Shown here in pieces: positions 39,842-50,346 of a stretch of 64,000 nt of DNA. The position numbers and the translations under genes were made by a program. A model generated the notes under the pieces. That model had not been told where the DNA came from, searched no databases, and worked only from the letters and a program-made list of their open reading frames with translations. Every line of letters begins with the position of its first letter. Position 1 is the first letter of the stretch. The stretch is from Tetranychus cinnabarinus (lineage: Eukaryota > Arthropoda > Arachnida > Trombidiformes > Tetranychidae), in the NCBI GenBank assembly GCA_022266195.1, contig WHVY01000001.1:7130001-7194000 (forward strand). Direction: 5' to 3'.

Positions 39842-41365
39842 CAACAAGGGAAGCAACTGTGAAAAGAGCTTCAACAATTAGAGCTAAATTAAATTCAGAT
39901 CAAAACTTTTAAAACCTCCCAGAGCAACTACAAAACAATCAATCGAGCTGCATCATTGTCATTTATAAATAACCATTAATACACCACCATCATTGCCATC
40001 AGCATCACATTTTTCACATTATCCCAAAAAAACTCATTGATCATCATGAACCAAGCTTTGTACATATCAAGAGTCAATTTTTTATTCCTAAAATCAATTA
40101 TTATTACATTTAATATTATCATAGAATGTCAAAAATTTAAACTATCATGAAAAAAAGAAACATCTTCGGTTCATTTTCAATGGTTCCATGGCCATTGAAC
40201 AAGTATCAATTGAATCATCATTTGTAGACTAAATTTTATTACCAATACAGTAAAGTACTCGTTTAAGACAACTTTTTGCTTCTCATTCAGGGCAATCTTC
40301 ACTTTCGCCCTCTAATTTACATATTTGTGTTAATTACTAACTGAAACACCGAAGTCATTCGATGGCTACTGAGAAAAAATTGCCTCAATCGAGTACTTTA
40401 CTGGACTTTACTGCCAATTTTTGCTTTGCCTGTAATTTTGACACTCTTTATATGTATACACACTGATACTCGATGTTATCATTTCAATAAATAAACTGGA
40501 CCAGATGTAATATTTGAGAAAATTTAAATGTGTAAATCATTTACCAAAATTATAAATCTCTCTGTTGATACAAAAAAGCAAATACATGCTAATTAGCTAA
40601 TGAAAAAGACATGCAAGAAACAAAGTAAATTCAGATAACTGTGAGTTGAAGCTGGAAAAGTCATTGTACTTGTCACTTGATCAATCAACTTTCATAACAT
40701 TAAAATGAAAACAAGGAAGAATCATGAATATGCTTTTATCTCAAGGTTAATTGACACTGTAATAATATGAATATTAAGCTCATTTATTTTATCCACTAAT
40801 CAACATAGTAATCACAGTCACAATAATAATCCAATCAGATTAATGGTGTTTTTTTATTGTGAACTACAACTTATAACCCATCAGCAATTTTACCTTAAAA
40901 TACAAAAGACGAGGATAATCTTGTTATTATTAGGTTATTTTTATGCAAATCATTTGATGAAAGTGTCATTTATTAATAATTATTACAATGTCAAATAATT
41001 GTTTACTCATTCGATAATGGTAGAAGCTGCTAAAAATATATCACTGGTTCATTAAGTTGGACTCAATTTTAATAAATAATGTGTTGCTGTAAATGTAGCT
41101 TTGACCCTTTTTTTGGCTGGTAGTGAGTTCATCAAGATTAAATTGTTATTGTTTCAATTTTACAAATGAAAACTAATGCATGGTAACATTTTATCAATAC
41201 CAACTCGTCAATCAACAACAACAACAGTCAAGGTAGTTGAATAATTTTCAAGTTGATGTTGATGATAAATAAACCTTATTCCTTAGAAGCAGCTCTGGTA
41301 ATCTTTGTCTTTATCAGCCATAAACAGAGTTAGGTAATAATCCAAGCAAGATGCATAACCAAGCA
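39842..41365 (+). repeat. 1.52-kb direct repeat, copy B (orphan semaphorin 3' end)
   Basis: A near-identical copy of 35590-37114. It carries an orphan piece of the semaphorin CDS (last 23 codons and stop, 39843-39911) plus its 3' UTR with AATAAA at 40486-40491, with no semaphorin exon in front. It starts 0.4 kb after the FBXO9 stop and ends about 70 bp from the polyadenylation signal of the antisense Yippee gene. Confidence 0.9.
39843..39911 (+). pseudogene. Orphan terminal fragment of the semaphorin-5 CDS
   Basis: These bases repeat the end of the semaphorin CDS, 23 codons plus stop (35591-35660), as part of repeat copy B. No upstream semaphorin exon and no splice acceptor abut the fragment, so it should not be translated on its own. 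It could serve as an alternative terminal exon only if transcription ran through FBXO9 and a cryptic acceptor were used. Confidence 0.75.
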
Positions 41366-41408
41366 ATTGATAAGTTCATTTATCCAAACAAATGAGAAGG
41401 TTTCATCA

Positions 41409-41851
41409 GCTGTTGCGCCAGTAACTCTGCCAAAATGTTTATTGGTTATTGGATCTGGTTAAATATGAGTTTCCCATGGATGGCTTGTAATTGCTGGGCA
41501 TCGGGAATGAGGTGAATGATTGAACCAGCTAAGGTTAAGATGACTGGAAAACAAATATCAGCAGATTGGAAACAAATTTTGATTACAGGTAAACACCAGC
41601 CAGCACAAAAATGACAAACAGAGATGTATATGGAGTGTGAGTGAGAGTAAACAGCCAAAAGAGTTTAAACGACAAACACAGAGAATAAACAATGTAACCA
41701 ATTGTAGAGATGACACTTATGCAAGTATAACAAAAGAATTTTGGTTGAGTATGAAAAAATTGTGTATAAATATACATACAAGAGTCTGGTGTATGTATTA
41801 TTAAAAGGTAAGGTACTTGAAATAGCAAAAAAAAGATGATAATCCTGGATT
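41409..41851 (-). other. 3' UTR of the Yippee-like gene
   Basis: About 440 bases follow the Yippee stop codon on the minus strand, ending with AATAAA (41443-41438). Two open frames here encode hydrophobic residues but lie on the UTR and match no family I know. I read the whole stretch as untranslated. Confidence 0.65.
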
Positions 41852-42196
41852 TTAAATCCAACCATTTTCCTTAATCATGTGAGCCAGCTCGATGATGTAT
41901 TTACCTTCCTTGTATTTTTGACTTGACTCAAAGGCATGTTCATATTTCCAGCCCAGCGTTGTCTTACAGCATTCACAGTAAATATCAGCGACTGCATGTA
42001 AACCAGTTAATAAAACTCTCTCCTCAGATCGTCCACAGCCAATGTTAACAACCGAATTGAATAGGTAAGCTCTTCCCTGACTTCCTTGGAAAGATTTGGA
42101 GATCAGCTCGTCGTGATTTGCTAAATGGGCTCGACAATGGATACAGCAATAAGTTCGCTGACAATTTGGTAAGTAAGCTTGAAATGTTTTCACCAT
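41852..42196 (-). CDS. Yippee-like zinc-binding protein (YPEL1-4 type)
   Basis: A small, extremely conserved eukaryotic protein with a single zinc-binding Yippee fold; vertebrate YPELs locate to centrosome and nucleolus, and YPEL5 belongs to the CTLH/GID ligase system. It has 114 residues in one exon, against about 119 in vertebrate YPEL1-4, and lacks a few residues after MVK. Zinc ligands are CIHC at 18-21 and CECC at 74-77, giving the family spacing C-x2-C-x52-C-x2-C. The core motifs AHLANHDELISKSFQGS and KTTLGWKYEHAFE are unchanged. The start at 42196 has good context (GAAATGG). A CTATAG acceptor 13 bases upstream of the ATG suggests a 5' UTR intron. A polyadenylation signal is at 41443-41438. 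Confidence 0.96.
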   Translation of the reverse strand: MVKTFQAYLPNCQRTYCCIHCRAHLANHDELISKSFQGSQGRAYLFNSVVNIGCGRSEERVLLTGLHAVADIYCECCKTTLGWKYEHAFESSQKYKEGKYIIELAHMIKENGWI

Positions 42197-45100
42197 TTCG
42201 TTAAAATGTCTATAGAGAGTGAAAGGTAAGAGGGATTATAAAATTATACAAGATACTGGATGTTAAAAGATGCAATGATTGAATTGTAAAGAGAAAATAG
42301 TAAACAACAAAAGAACTCATCACAATAAAAATCACTGATAAGAGGTTGAGATGAGGGTTGAAGAGGGAGCTTCAGGTGGAGAAACCAAAACAAAACAAAG
42401 AAAAACAGATTTTCATTTTTTTCCTTCCCTTTCCAACCACTAGTGACATCACACTCCGTCGGACAAAACTAACTTATTAAGATGATTCTGTTTTCCAGTG
42501 AACGATTATTATAGATGAACTGGTTACATGGTTGAAGAAAGAATGAAAGAAAACTGGTTACTCAAACTCGGTTACTTTTCATGGCAACAAACCAACTATA
42601 AAATGGGTTCTTTCAGATGAAAACTGAATCAAAAGGAAAAGAGAGAAAAGGTCAAGTTTTCTCCTCAACTGGTAGATGGCATTGAACAGTCTAAGGTTCA
42701 CAAATTTGCTTCAATTCGGGTGAAAATATTGTCCGTGGAACACACAATCGATGGAAAGTAACTGCGGTAAAATGTACCTTTAAAGAAAAGGAAAAAGTCG
42801 ATTAACCAAAATTTCTCATAAAAAATAGAGACTTGATGTTTGCTCACTTGTTTGGTTAGCAAAACCAGTGTTATTGTTTACTTCCCCCTCAGTTACAAGT
42901 AACCAGTTACTTCATAGTTACGAATGTTTTCCGCCAAATTTGAAAATGAATCCATCGATTTATTTGAGATTTTACTTTATTTTCAATTTATCTTTTCAAT
43001 GTAACCAACAAGTAACTGGTTACAGTAGCCATATTTGATTATTTTGCGCGTCCATTTAACCAAATAACAGGTAGAAGCCACGAAATATCTAGTAAAGAGT
43101 TGAACAGATGATGAGGGAAACCGGTTTTAACGGACAAAAAGCCAACCTTGGGATGAAGCAAATGATAATTCATATGATTCTTCCTTGTTTGTGTTTTCAT
43201 GTTATGAAAGTTGATTGATCAAGTGACAAGTACAATGACTTTTCCAGCTTCAACTCACAGTATAGCTCACAGTTAGATGAAGTTACTTTGTTTTTGCATG
43301 TCCCTTTCATTACCTAATCAATAAGTAACAGCTTTTTTCAATCAACCTAAAGATGATTTTTTTTGTAAATTTAAATTCTGAGTTTAAATTTTCTCTTCAA
43401 TCTGATTCAGTTCATCTATTAAAGGAACCCAAATCTCAGGGATTAAATGATATTGATCTTGATTATTGATGAGGCCAAGTAGCACAAGTAATCATGAACT
43501 TGAACAATGAACCATTATATAATAAATTGAACATTATAAGTGTGACTTTATTTGTACAATTTTGTTTGTTTTCTTGGATATTAGATGTTCAATTCAATTT
43601 CAAGATTCTCATCAAAATTCATTTGGTTACAATTTTTACCATAAATCTGAGGAAAGCTTGAAAGGTAAAGATAAAACTTGACTAACCAACAACTTCAACA
43701 ATGAAAAAAAATAGATCATCTATTCGAGAAGTAATAATTACTTTAGCCATCTTTTTCTGTGATTATTTTTATCTTGATGCTTTCATTAAACTCCTCCATT
43801 GTGCTAATATCTAAGCTCGACTCTTCTGGCTATGAGACTATTTACTGGAACCACTTTAAACAGTTTGGTACAATTGATAACAAATATTGGTACATGTTAT
43901 CGAAGATGCTCTGTATAGATTGTTCAGTAAAGGAGAATCATGGGAATCACAAGGCCAATAATGAACAATGTCCCAGTCAAATGACTTGCTTTTGATTCAT
44001 TGGATTCATCTTCACACAAAAGCCAAGCGACTCGAAATTAAACCATTGTTATTATCAGGTTGCAGTAAAGAGAGGTGTTAAATTGTTTCTATTAATACAA
44101 TATTAAACAGTTATTAATAATTTTATTGTTTGTATTGAAATTTACTTTGTCTCGAAACATTTCATTGAAAACGAAGAGTCAACCAACTTAAAGTAATCTT
44201 TTGATAGCGCCTCACTATTATTGATTTCCCTATTGAATATCGTTAATCTTCGAGCAATTAATCTCAATTTTGATTGTTTCAAACCATTACTTTGTTTATG
44301 ATTTTTTGTTAGCAAAAGTGAAAGTAATTAGCTATTTTGATTGCTACAAAAATGTATGCACAATTCAGTATGTACATTTAGGGCTAAATGAGGAAAATTT
44401 TCAGTATTATTTCATAATCAAATGTTTAGTCGTTCACTTTTGTCAGTAATGATGAAAATTTTGAGCAATCATTTTAAATCTCTGAGCATTTAAGATTATT
44501 CAGTATTGGTGAGGCCGAGGGACTAATGATTAGCAAGAAGTTATGGAAATTGTTGCAGGAAGTAGAAGACATGAAAATCAAGATAATATCGCAGATTACA
44601 GACGACAGTGAAGAATTATCAAGAATTTATTCTTCAAAAAAAATATCACAAAACCAAAAGTTGACCAGAAACAATGAGAGACCAGAAACTTGACTAAATC
44701 CTTGAAAATCTTAAGATCCCAAGTATTACATATGTAAAGGCAAAAGAAAGCATTTGATGCTTTAACTCTGGTTGTAAAAAAGTCCAATATGTTCAAAAAG
44801 ACGGTCTTATTTGTCAATATCAAATCAATAAAAACATTGTTAAGTTTTCGTAAAATGCAAACATTTGCACAAAATTAGGTCCTAGTTTCTAATAAACTCA
44901 CCAGAGGACGCCAAACTCGTAACTTAAAGTATAGAGTTAACACCCTTTAAAAACTGCTCTTTAATTGTAACAATTACTAGTTTAATTTAACTTCCTTTTT
45001 TACTCTTTGAGTGCTCGTTTAGTCATTTGCAACCCAGTGACCACCAACTAGATCAATTAGTAGTTTACTTCCTCTTTGTTAATTGAATTTAATCTATTGA

Positions 45101-45302
45101 AAAGGTAAGTCAAAATCTGTTCTAAAGAGAATTCTCTTGTATCCATGCTGTGCCATGTGCTCTCAAGAATTCCATTAAACCCCATGTCAATAAATATTTT
45201 GTATGAAAAATTTTGTACGAATCACAATCTGTATTCATTACACATCATTCTACCCATGCTTATCTTAAACCTAATCTTCTTTTCTCTATTGTTTTACCTG
45301 AC
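42197..45302. other. Spacer with an inverted repeat and no supported gene
   Basis: The Yippee promoter and 5' UTR should lie in the first few hundred bases. The inverted repeat copy is at about 42875-43330. From there to 45302 the DNA is AT-rich without convincing exons. The longest candidate (43777-43995, 72 codons, ATG start) matches no known family. Confidence 0.55.
42875..43330 (-). repeat. Inverted copy C of sequence flanking the semaphorin 3' end
   Basis: Read on the minus strand, 43190-42875 matches 37139-37455 very closely, and 43330-43195 matches about 36330-36470 more loosely. In copy A these two blocks are separated by roughly 660 bp. Here they abut at the shared AACAAGGAAGAATCAT word. 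C may therefore keep an older arrangement, with A and B carrying an insertion. Confidence 0.75.
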
Positions 45303-45333
45303 TTGAATTGAATTCAAAGCTCTATCTTCAGCC

Positions 45334-46560
45334 ATGCCACCGCAACCCTCTAGAGACTTGGAAACGGACAAAGTCATCATTGATGACCTCTTGGACTTTC
45401 TTCCACGAAACCAACCTGACATTGAGAAGATAACTGCAACTCCTGAGCCCCGGTTGAAAGAATTGACTCAGAATTCGCTGGATATTTTGGAGCATCAACC
45501 CTCCCTCAAGAAACTAGCTGACGCGAGGAAACAAAAGAAGATGTGTCACACGATTAAGGCAATTTTTGACAACACTTTAATCACGGACGAAGAATTTAAA
45601 AAATTGGGAGAACGCTTTTCGGCTTTTCTTGTTAAGCGAAAATTAGAAATGACAACCCCACCGGCTAAGCCTGGTAGACCACCTAAAAGGAAAAAAGGTG
45701 ATTCACAAGACCCCGAATTGGATACTGCTTACAACTACTTTATGAAAGTTCAGAAGACTTTTTCCACCCCCAGTGATAAAGCTATTCCTGCAAGCTGGAT
45801 ACGAATTTCCTCAACTCTTCGTGAGCCGATCGTTTTCATCGATACTGCTGATGAACCAGCTGCGAAGGCTTTGGAATCTGCTATTGAGAACAATAAAATT
45901 CAATTGAAAATCACTGCAGAAATTACCAGCCTTAAGACTAAAGGTGCAAAAGTCATCATTAAACTGACTGATGCAATTCAGGAAGCAAGGTTCAAAGAAG
46001 AGATGACCTCTTTGTTTCCAACCGCCAACATGTACACCCCTTCTCAACGAGACCCGATGATTCAATTGTATAAAATTCCTAAGAATACTAAAATTGATGA
46101 TCTCATTAATGATTTGCGAAAGTTCAACAATTTCAACAAGGATGACAAGATTATGTTTCATAGGAGCTATGATAATGCCTTTGGCAACACAAAAAACGTA
46201 ATTCTTAGAGTCTCACCGGCTATACGCCAGGAAGTGGAGAATAAACGCGGAGTTTTGCTTTATAAGTGCTCCACATTCAAGGCAGTAGATTATTTTGGTA
46301 TCTTAAAGTGTGCCCGCTGCTTGCAGTATTCACACCTGAAGAGCAGCTGTGCGTCACAATCAATCTGCAAACATTGCGCGGAGCACCATAACTCCAATGA
46401 CTGTCCACATCAATTCAATTCAAGTAAATTCAAATGTGCTTCATGTGGCAAACCTGGGCATCGCGCAATTGACCTTAGGGATTGCGAAGAGTATCTCCGC
46501 CAACTCACCCATGCTGCGTCTATCACCAATTATGCTTACACATATATTATTCAGGATTAA
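45334..46560 (+). CDS. Gag-like ORF1 with AT-hook-like stretch and three zinc knuckles
   Basis: A 408-residue nucleic-acid-binding protein of the ORF1 type found in R1/I/Jockey-group non-LTR retrotransposons, expected to coat element RNA. The N-terminal 100 residues are charged and probably helical. An AT-hook-like segment KPGRPPKRKK lies at 112-121. The middle third has an RRM/pre-C2HC-like arrangement. Three CCHC-type knuckles follow: 329-region CARCLQYSHLKSSC (C-x2-C-x4-H-x4-C), CKHCAEHHNSNDC, and CASCGKPGH with a distal Cys. The ATG lies 17 bases after an AATTGAATTC palindrome. The frame is intact. An AT-hook is not a usual feature of such proteins as far as I recall; its function here is inference. 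Confidence 0.85.
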   Translation: MPPQPSRDLETDKVIIDDLLDFLPRNQPDIEKITATPEPRLKELTQNSLDILEHQPSLKKLADARKQKKMCHTIKAIFDNTLITDEEFKKLGERFSAFLVKRKLEMTTPPAKPGRPPKRKKGDSQDPELDTAYNYFMKVQKTFSTPSDKAIPASWIRISSTLREPIVFIDTADEPAAKALESAIENNKIQLKITAEITSLKTKGAKVIIKLTDAIQEARFKEEMTSLFPTANMYTPSQRDPMIQLYKIPKNTKIDDLINDLRKFNNFNKDDKIMFHRSYDNAFGNTKNVILRVSPAIRQEVENKRGVLLYKCSTFKAVDYFGILKCARCLQYSHLKSSCASQSICKHCAEHHNSNDCPHQFNSSKFKCASCGKPGHRAIDLRDCEEYLRQLTHAASITNYAYTYIIQD

Positions 46561-46949
46561 TTAGTTTCCCTCTCTCCCGTTTTCATTAAGTTTACTCTGT
46601 TTTCCTTGACTATTGTATTTGAATTCAATTCAACCCTTAAGACACTGTTATTTCTTTTCATTATCCCACACATTTTCGTAGAGTTGCTTACTTACCTTTC
46701 TTCGCTGAATATTACCTTCCTTTTGTTTCTTCTTTCTTGCTACAAGCCTTTCGCTCCTTTTTTCCTCTCCTTTTTCTTTCCTTTCTCAGCGTTTATGATT
46801 CATCCTCTTGTTACATTCTCTTTTTCAATTGAATTAAATTAACACTTTACTTTTACATTTACAATTGTTATAATTTTATTCAAATGGAATTACAGACGCC
46901 AGATAAAAGGATAGCTAAACCTCTGTGGCTACCTGAAGTAAGCCATTAC
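46561..46949. other. Spacer between gag-like ORF and antisense gene C
   Basis: Pyrimidine-rich on the plus strand. It carries two recurrent palindromes (46618-46633 and 46825-46840) about 206 bp apart. No coding potential is supported. It would hold the 3' UTRs of two converging genes. Confidence 0.6.
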
Positions 46950-47862
46950 TTACAGTTGATACAAACAAATATAATTTTCACTGTTGGCAACATGAGGCCG
47001 AAAAGGAGTTAGATTTATTGGGGCACCAATTGGAATGTCCTCCATGAAGTTCTTGAGACATCCACTCTGAATTAGACTTCTGTGTTTTATGAATACCATC
47101 TTCAGGGCCTCATCTGCACCAAGAAATTTCTTTAACGCCTCCATGAATTCATTATAATTCAACCCTGGATTTATTTTCATCCGGTGAATTTGATTTTCGT
47201 AAAAAATCTTGAGCACGTAACTGTTAGGCTGTTTGGTCAAATTTCCGTAAATGTCTGTCAATCAAATGATATCATTTTTGTGAGAATGTTTAGCATTGAA
47301 TTGAATTCAATTCACTGTTTTCTTTATACTTACATTTTTTATTACTCATTGAACAATTAAAGGAGATGAAATGTTTTTCGGATTGTCGTACTAAAGTATC
47401 CATGTAGTAGGCGCGACTCAGATTACATTGTAGGACAGCTTTATGCGCCACATTTTCAGTATCAGGGACCTCCAATCCTAAGCAAGGTCGAAGGTGCGCT
47501 CCAAATACCTCCGGGTTGGCATACCAAAGTAGACACTTTACACACTTTACCTGGATCCTTGAATACATTTCCATATTACAGAAGCTGGCTTTCCTGAACA
47601 TTGGCTGTTTGAAAGCTGCTTCACATCCAGGTGTGGGACACTTTGGCTGAATAAAGTGTTGGTACTTGGTCCGATTTGAGGGATAACCTCCCAGAGAATC
47701 AAGACAGGAGATACAAAAAGGCCTTTGGCAGTACTCCTGCCCGAGTCCACCATCATGATATAAGAACCGCTGCACCAAATTTTTACACAATCCACAAATA
47801 AAATGTTGATAATCTGAATCAGGAAACTTACACTGATTCACATTAATCACAAACAAATTCAT
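46950..47862 (-). CDS. Antisense two-exon zinc-finger gene C (RING/TRAF-like finger plus second domain)
   Basis: A 277-residue protein from exons 47862-47334 and 47254-46950, joined T|AC in phase 1 across a 79-bp intron with donor GTAAGT and acceptor GACAG. The first exon holds a metal-binding array: CGLC, HDGG, CQRPFCISC, CPTPGC, then CVKC with a distal H-x4-C. This is RING-like followed by a TRAF/SIAH-type finger, as in many E3 ubiquitin ligases. The second exon encodes an alpha/beta domain ending DIPIGAPINL. Gene B shares architecture, intron position and intron phase, so the two are paralogues. The intron contains a copy of the element-wide palindrome (47295-47314). Ubiquitin ligase activity is an inference from the finger type only. 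Confidence 0.75.
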
Positions 47863-48204
47863 ATTTACTTTCTTTATTTAGTCACTTCAATTCAATTCAA
47901 GAATTTCAAAAGTACTTTAGAGTTCTTAACTTCTGAACTGTTGATCACGTACTGAATTATTTCTCTTACCTGATCGCGTTTCCGCCTGACAGCTTTTTAG
48001 CTGAAATTCCGAAAGAAAAATAGAAAGGACTTTAGGCTTCTTAAGCTTATACTAATTATGAGCTTTATTATTCATGAATTTTCCGTTAACAAGCGTTTGG
48101 CTTGTTGGAATATTTTACTAAATTGAATTGAATTAAACTTCTTTGGCTTTACCATCGAGCTTGCTTTTTATTCCTGGCCCTGGTATTCCTTTGACTTCAT
48201 GTCT

Positions 48205-49170
48205 TTATTCCTCAACGACCTCAGCATTGAAAATTCTGGTTCCTGTTGAACAGCTCTCCTTCCGGACACCCTGAATATAACAGAACTTTATCCGCCCTCG
48301 CTCATCTTCCCAGTTGGCGGCCCGGCAAACATTTAGAGGTGCACCCACGTCTATTTCAGCCAAGAAATCATCTATGTTGGCATTCTCTCCCATCTCTTTT
48401 ACCTCGATGTGTACGAGGTCCAGATTGACTGCGAATTCGTAAGCCTTTTTCATTTGAGCCAACATCCAATTGTGGTTGACATCCGAATTTACTTGGACTC
48501 GTGTCTCTCGGTTGGCAAAGTGTACACCGAAAACCAAGCTTCTCGGTTCAGCAAATGCTCGGGCATAGGTTACTGTTGATTAAAATCAATAAATTAAATT
48601 ATTTTCTGACAGCTTGAGTACCTCTTTAGCTTCCATTGAATTGAATTCAATCCTTTTCTTACCTTTTCCAGTCAGATTAGGTGAACTGTTTCCGGCCATT
48701 AGTACGTTTTTTCTGAAAAGCTGATCAACCTCGGCGTTGGGAACTCGAAGTAGAGGTCCGCTAACGTCTCTCAATACAATTTCTCCGACTGGTTTCCCAG
48801 GACATTCAGTCTTATGCTCCTGGTACCGATAAGGATCCATACCAACCAAACACAAATCGCAAGTTATTACCATCTCTCGGTATAATTTCAACTCACTAGC
48901 GTCAGGCCCACGTATCATGGGTGGCTGTAAAGCTGGAGTACATCCCAGAACTGGACATCTGTAATATTTTTTGACGACAGGACCGGTAAAATTCTTATCT
49001 TTCACCCGGAACAATTTGATTAGGCAGGTAGCACAAAATGGCTTTTGACAAAATGGCTGGTTATATCCACCGTCATGGATCTCCATATCTACTACGAATT
49101 TCTGACACAAAGGGCACGTGAAGTAGTCGAAGTACTTGCTCCCTGAGCATTGTTCACGTCGCACTTGCAT
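48205..49170 (-). CDS. Antisense two-exon zinc-finger gene B, paralogue of gene C
   Basis: A 291-residue protein from exons 49170-48663 and 48572-48205, joined G|TA in phase 1 across a 90-bp intron with donor GTAAGA and acceptor AACAG. The finger array reads CPLC, HDGG, CQKPFCATC, CPVLGC, then CDLC with H-x4-C, in the same order and spacing style as gene C. The second exon domain contains EIDVGAPLNV, matching DIPIGAPINL of C. Its intron also contains the palindrome (48635-48652), and another copy lies 74 bases before the ATG. No transposase, protease or polymerase motif is present. These look like accessory or captured genes, possibly modulating host ubiquitin or silencing pathways (inference). 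I do not recognise a named family. Confidence 0.75.
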
Positions 49171-49440
49171 GTTAAATTTTTAAGATGAGGAGTTGAACAG
49201 TTGATTAGCGATGAAACACCAAGAAAACTTCTTTGAGACTTATTTTGAATTGAATTGAATTCCCGTTGACTGTAAAGCTTACTGCTTAATTCTTACGCGT
49301 GACTTAGCCTTTCTCCTCACGCCATCCAGCGTCCACAATCTTAACTGGCTTCTCTTACTCCATCTGGCGGCTACCTTAGCTTCTTTATTCTAATTTATTC
49401 AACCCTCGAAATTGTCTCAATTCGTTCTTTTCCCAGTATC

Positions 49441-50346
49441 ATGAATCCTTCCTTTTCATCTACCTATCTTACCTTAGTGAATGATAATTTAATTCAATTG
49501 AACCTCAAGAAGTGGCTGAAGAAAATTGACAAGTCATTGGACGTGATCATCTCTGAGATTACCTTGCGAACGCCAGAAGCTTTTGTCCAACAACCCGGTC
49601 TGGGCCAAGCTATTATTGCTGATCTTCTCCATGTGGTCGTGACTCACATGAATCTTTATGGTATTTCCAGCCTTATTGACACAGTTAGTAAGCTTACTAC
49701 TGCCTATAAGATATTAAACGTGGCCATTGTTCCTGCAACCAATTCCTTATCGTCGCCCAGCCAGTCCACTTCGGATGAATCATTTGATGATCAGGTTGTA
49801 GACTCATTCTTCGAAGATCAGTTGGCTATCCTTTCTGTTCAGACGACCCACTCTCTGCCCACTGCTCTTTCCCGCTTCATTGACAAAGAGGTCAAGACTG
49901 GCGCCAAGAGAATTAAATTGAATTCAATCTTCAGAACTCCTCTTCCTAAGCTTATTCTTGACGACCTATTACGCCTGGAATCTTCGGACTGGCACACAAT
50001 TGTAGTGGATCGTTTCTACCTCATGCAGCATTCTCCCATTATCAAAGCTATTCAAGAAAAATTTGTCTCCTTTATCAGCCAGCAGTACACTACTGAGGAA
50101 ATTGTCCGTACCTCCAAGATAACCAAGGAAGGTTTATACCTTAATTTCCTATTTATCAAGTCTTCAACTACTTATAATATTTTCAAGAACGAGAAATTTG
50201 AATTCAAGTGTGGTGAGCATATAATTCAATTCAAAGCCCAAGCCAGGTTCAGGATTTGCTCATCATGTCGATTGATCTGGTCCGGCAACCATATTTGCTC
50301 AAGCTCGTACACTGGAACACTGGTAGACGTAAAGAACGATTTATAG
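49441..50346 (+). CDS. Second gag-like ORF preceding the endonuclease/RT frame
   Basis: A 301-residue protein, mostly helical and low in recognisable motifs, ending with one zinc-knuckle-like cluster CSSCRLIWSGNHIC (C-x2-C-x7-H-x-C, about residues 273-286). Its position directly before the EN-RT ORF and the terminal knuckle suggest the ORF1 partner of that polymerase. It overlaps the downstream frame, which is -1 relative to it. It shows no clear similarity to the three-knuckle ORF at 45334, so the element seems to carry two different gag-like proteins. Palindrome copies lie in its frame at 49485, 49911 and 50200-50234, coding Leu/Phe-Asn-Ser or Ile-Gln. Confidence 0.7.
   Translation: MNPSFSSTYLTLVNDNLIQLNLKKWLKKIDKSLDVIISEITLRTPEAFVQQPGLGQAIIADLLHVVVTHMNLYGISSLIDTVSKLTTAYKILNVAIVPATNSLSSPSQSTSDESFDDQVVDSFFEDQLAILSVQTTHSLPTALSRFIDKEVKTGAKRIKLNSIFRTPLPKLILDDLLRLESSDWHTIVVDRFYLMQHSPIIKAIQEKFVSFISQQYTTEEIVRTSKITKEGLYLNFLFIKSSTTYNIFKNEKFEFKCGEHIIQFKAQARFRICSSCRLIWSGNHICSSSYTGTLVDVKNDL

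Noticed and set aside
41446..41861. Two hydrophobic frames on the minus strand, which can be joined by a hypothetical 65-base intron
   Set aside because: They start at the Yippee stop and end at its polyadenylation signal, so they are the 3' UTR.
43777..43995. 72-codon ATG frame in the spacer before the retrotransposon
   Set aside because: Single short frame without splice partners, polyadenylation signal or recognisable motif. It is kept as a remote possibility only.
45811..46161. 116-codon minus-strand frame inside the gag-like ORF
   Set aside because: Shadow of the plus-strand coding frame, which has clear zinc knuckles.
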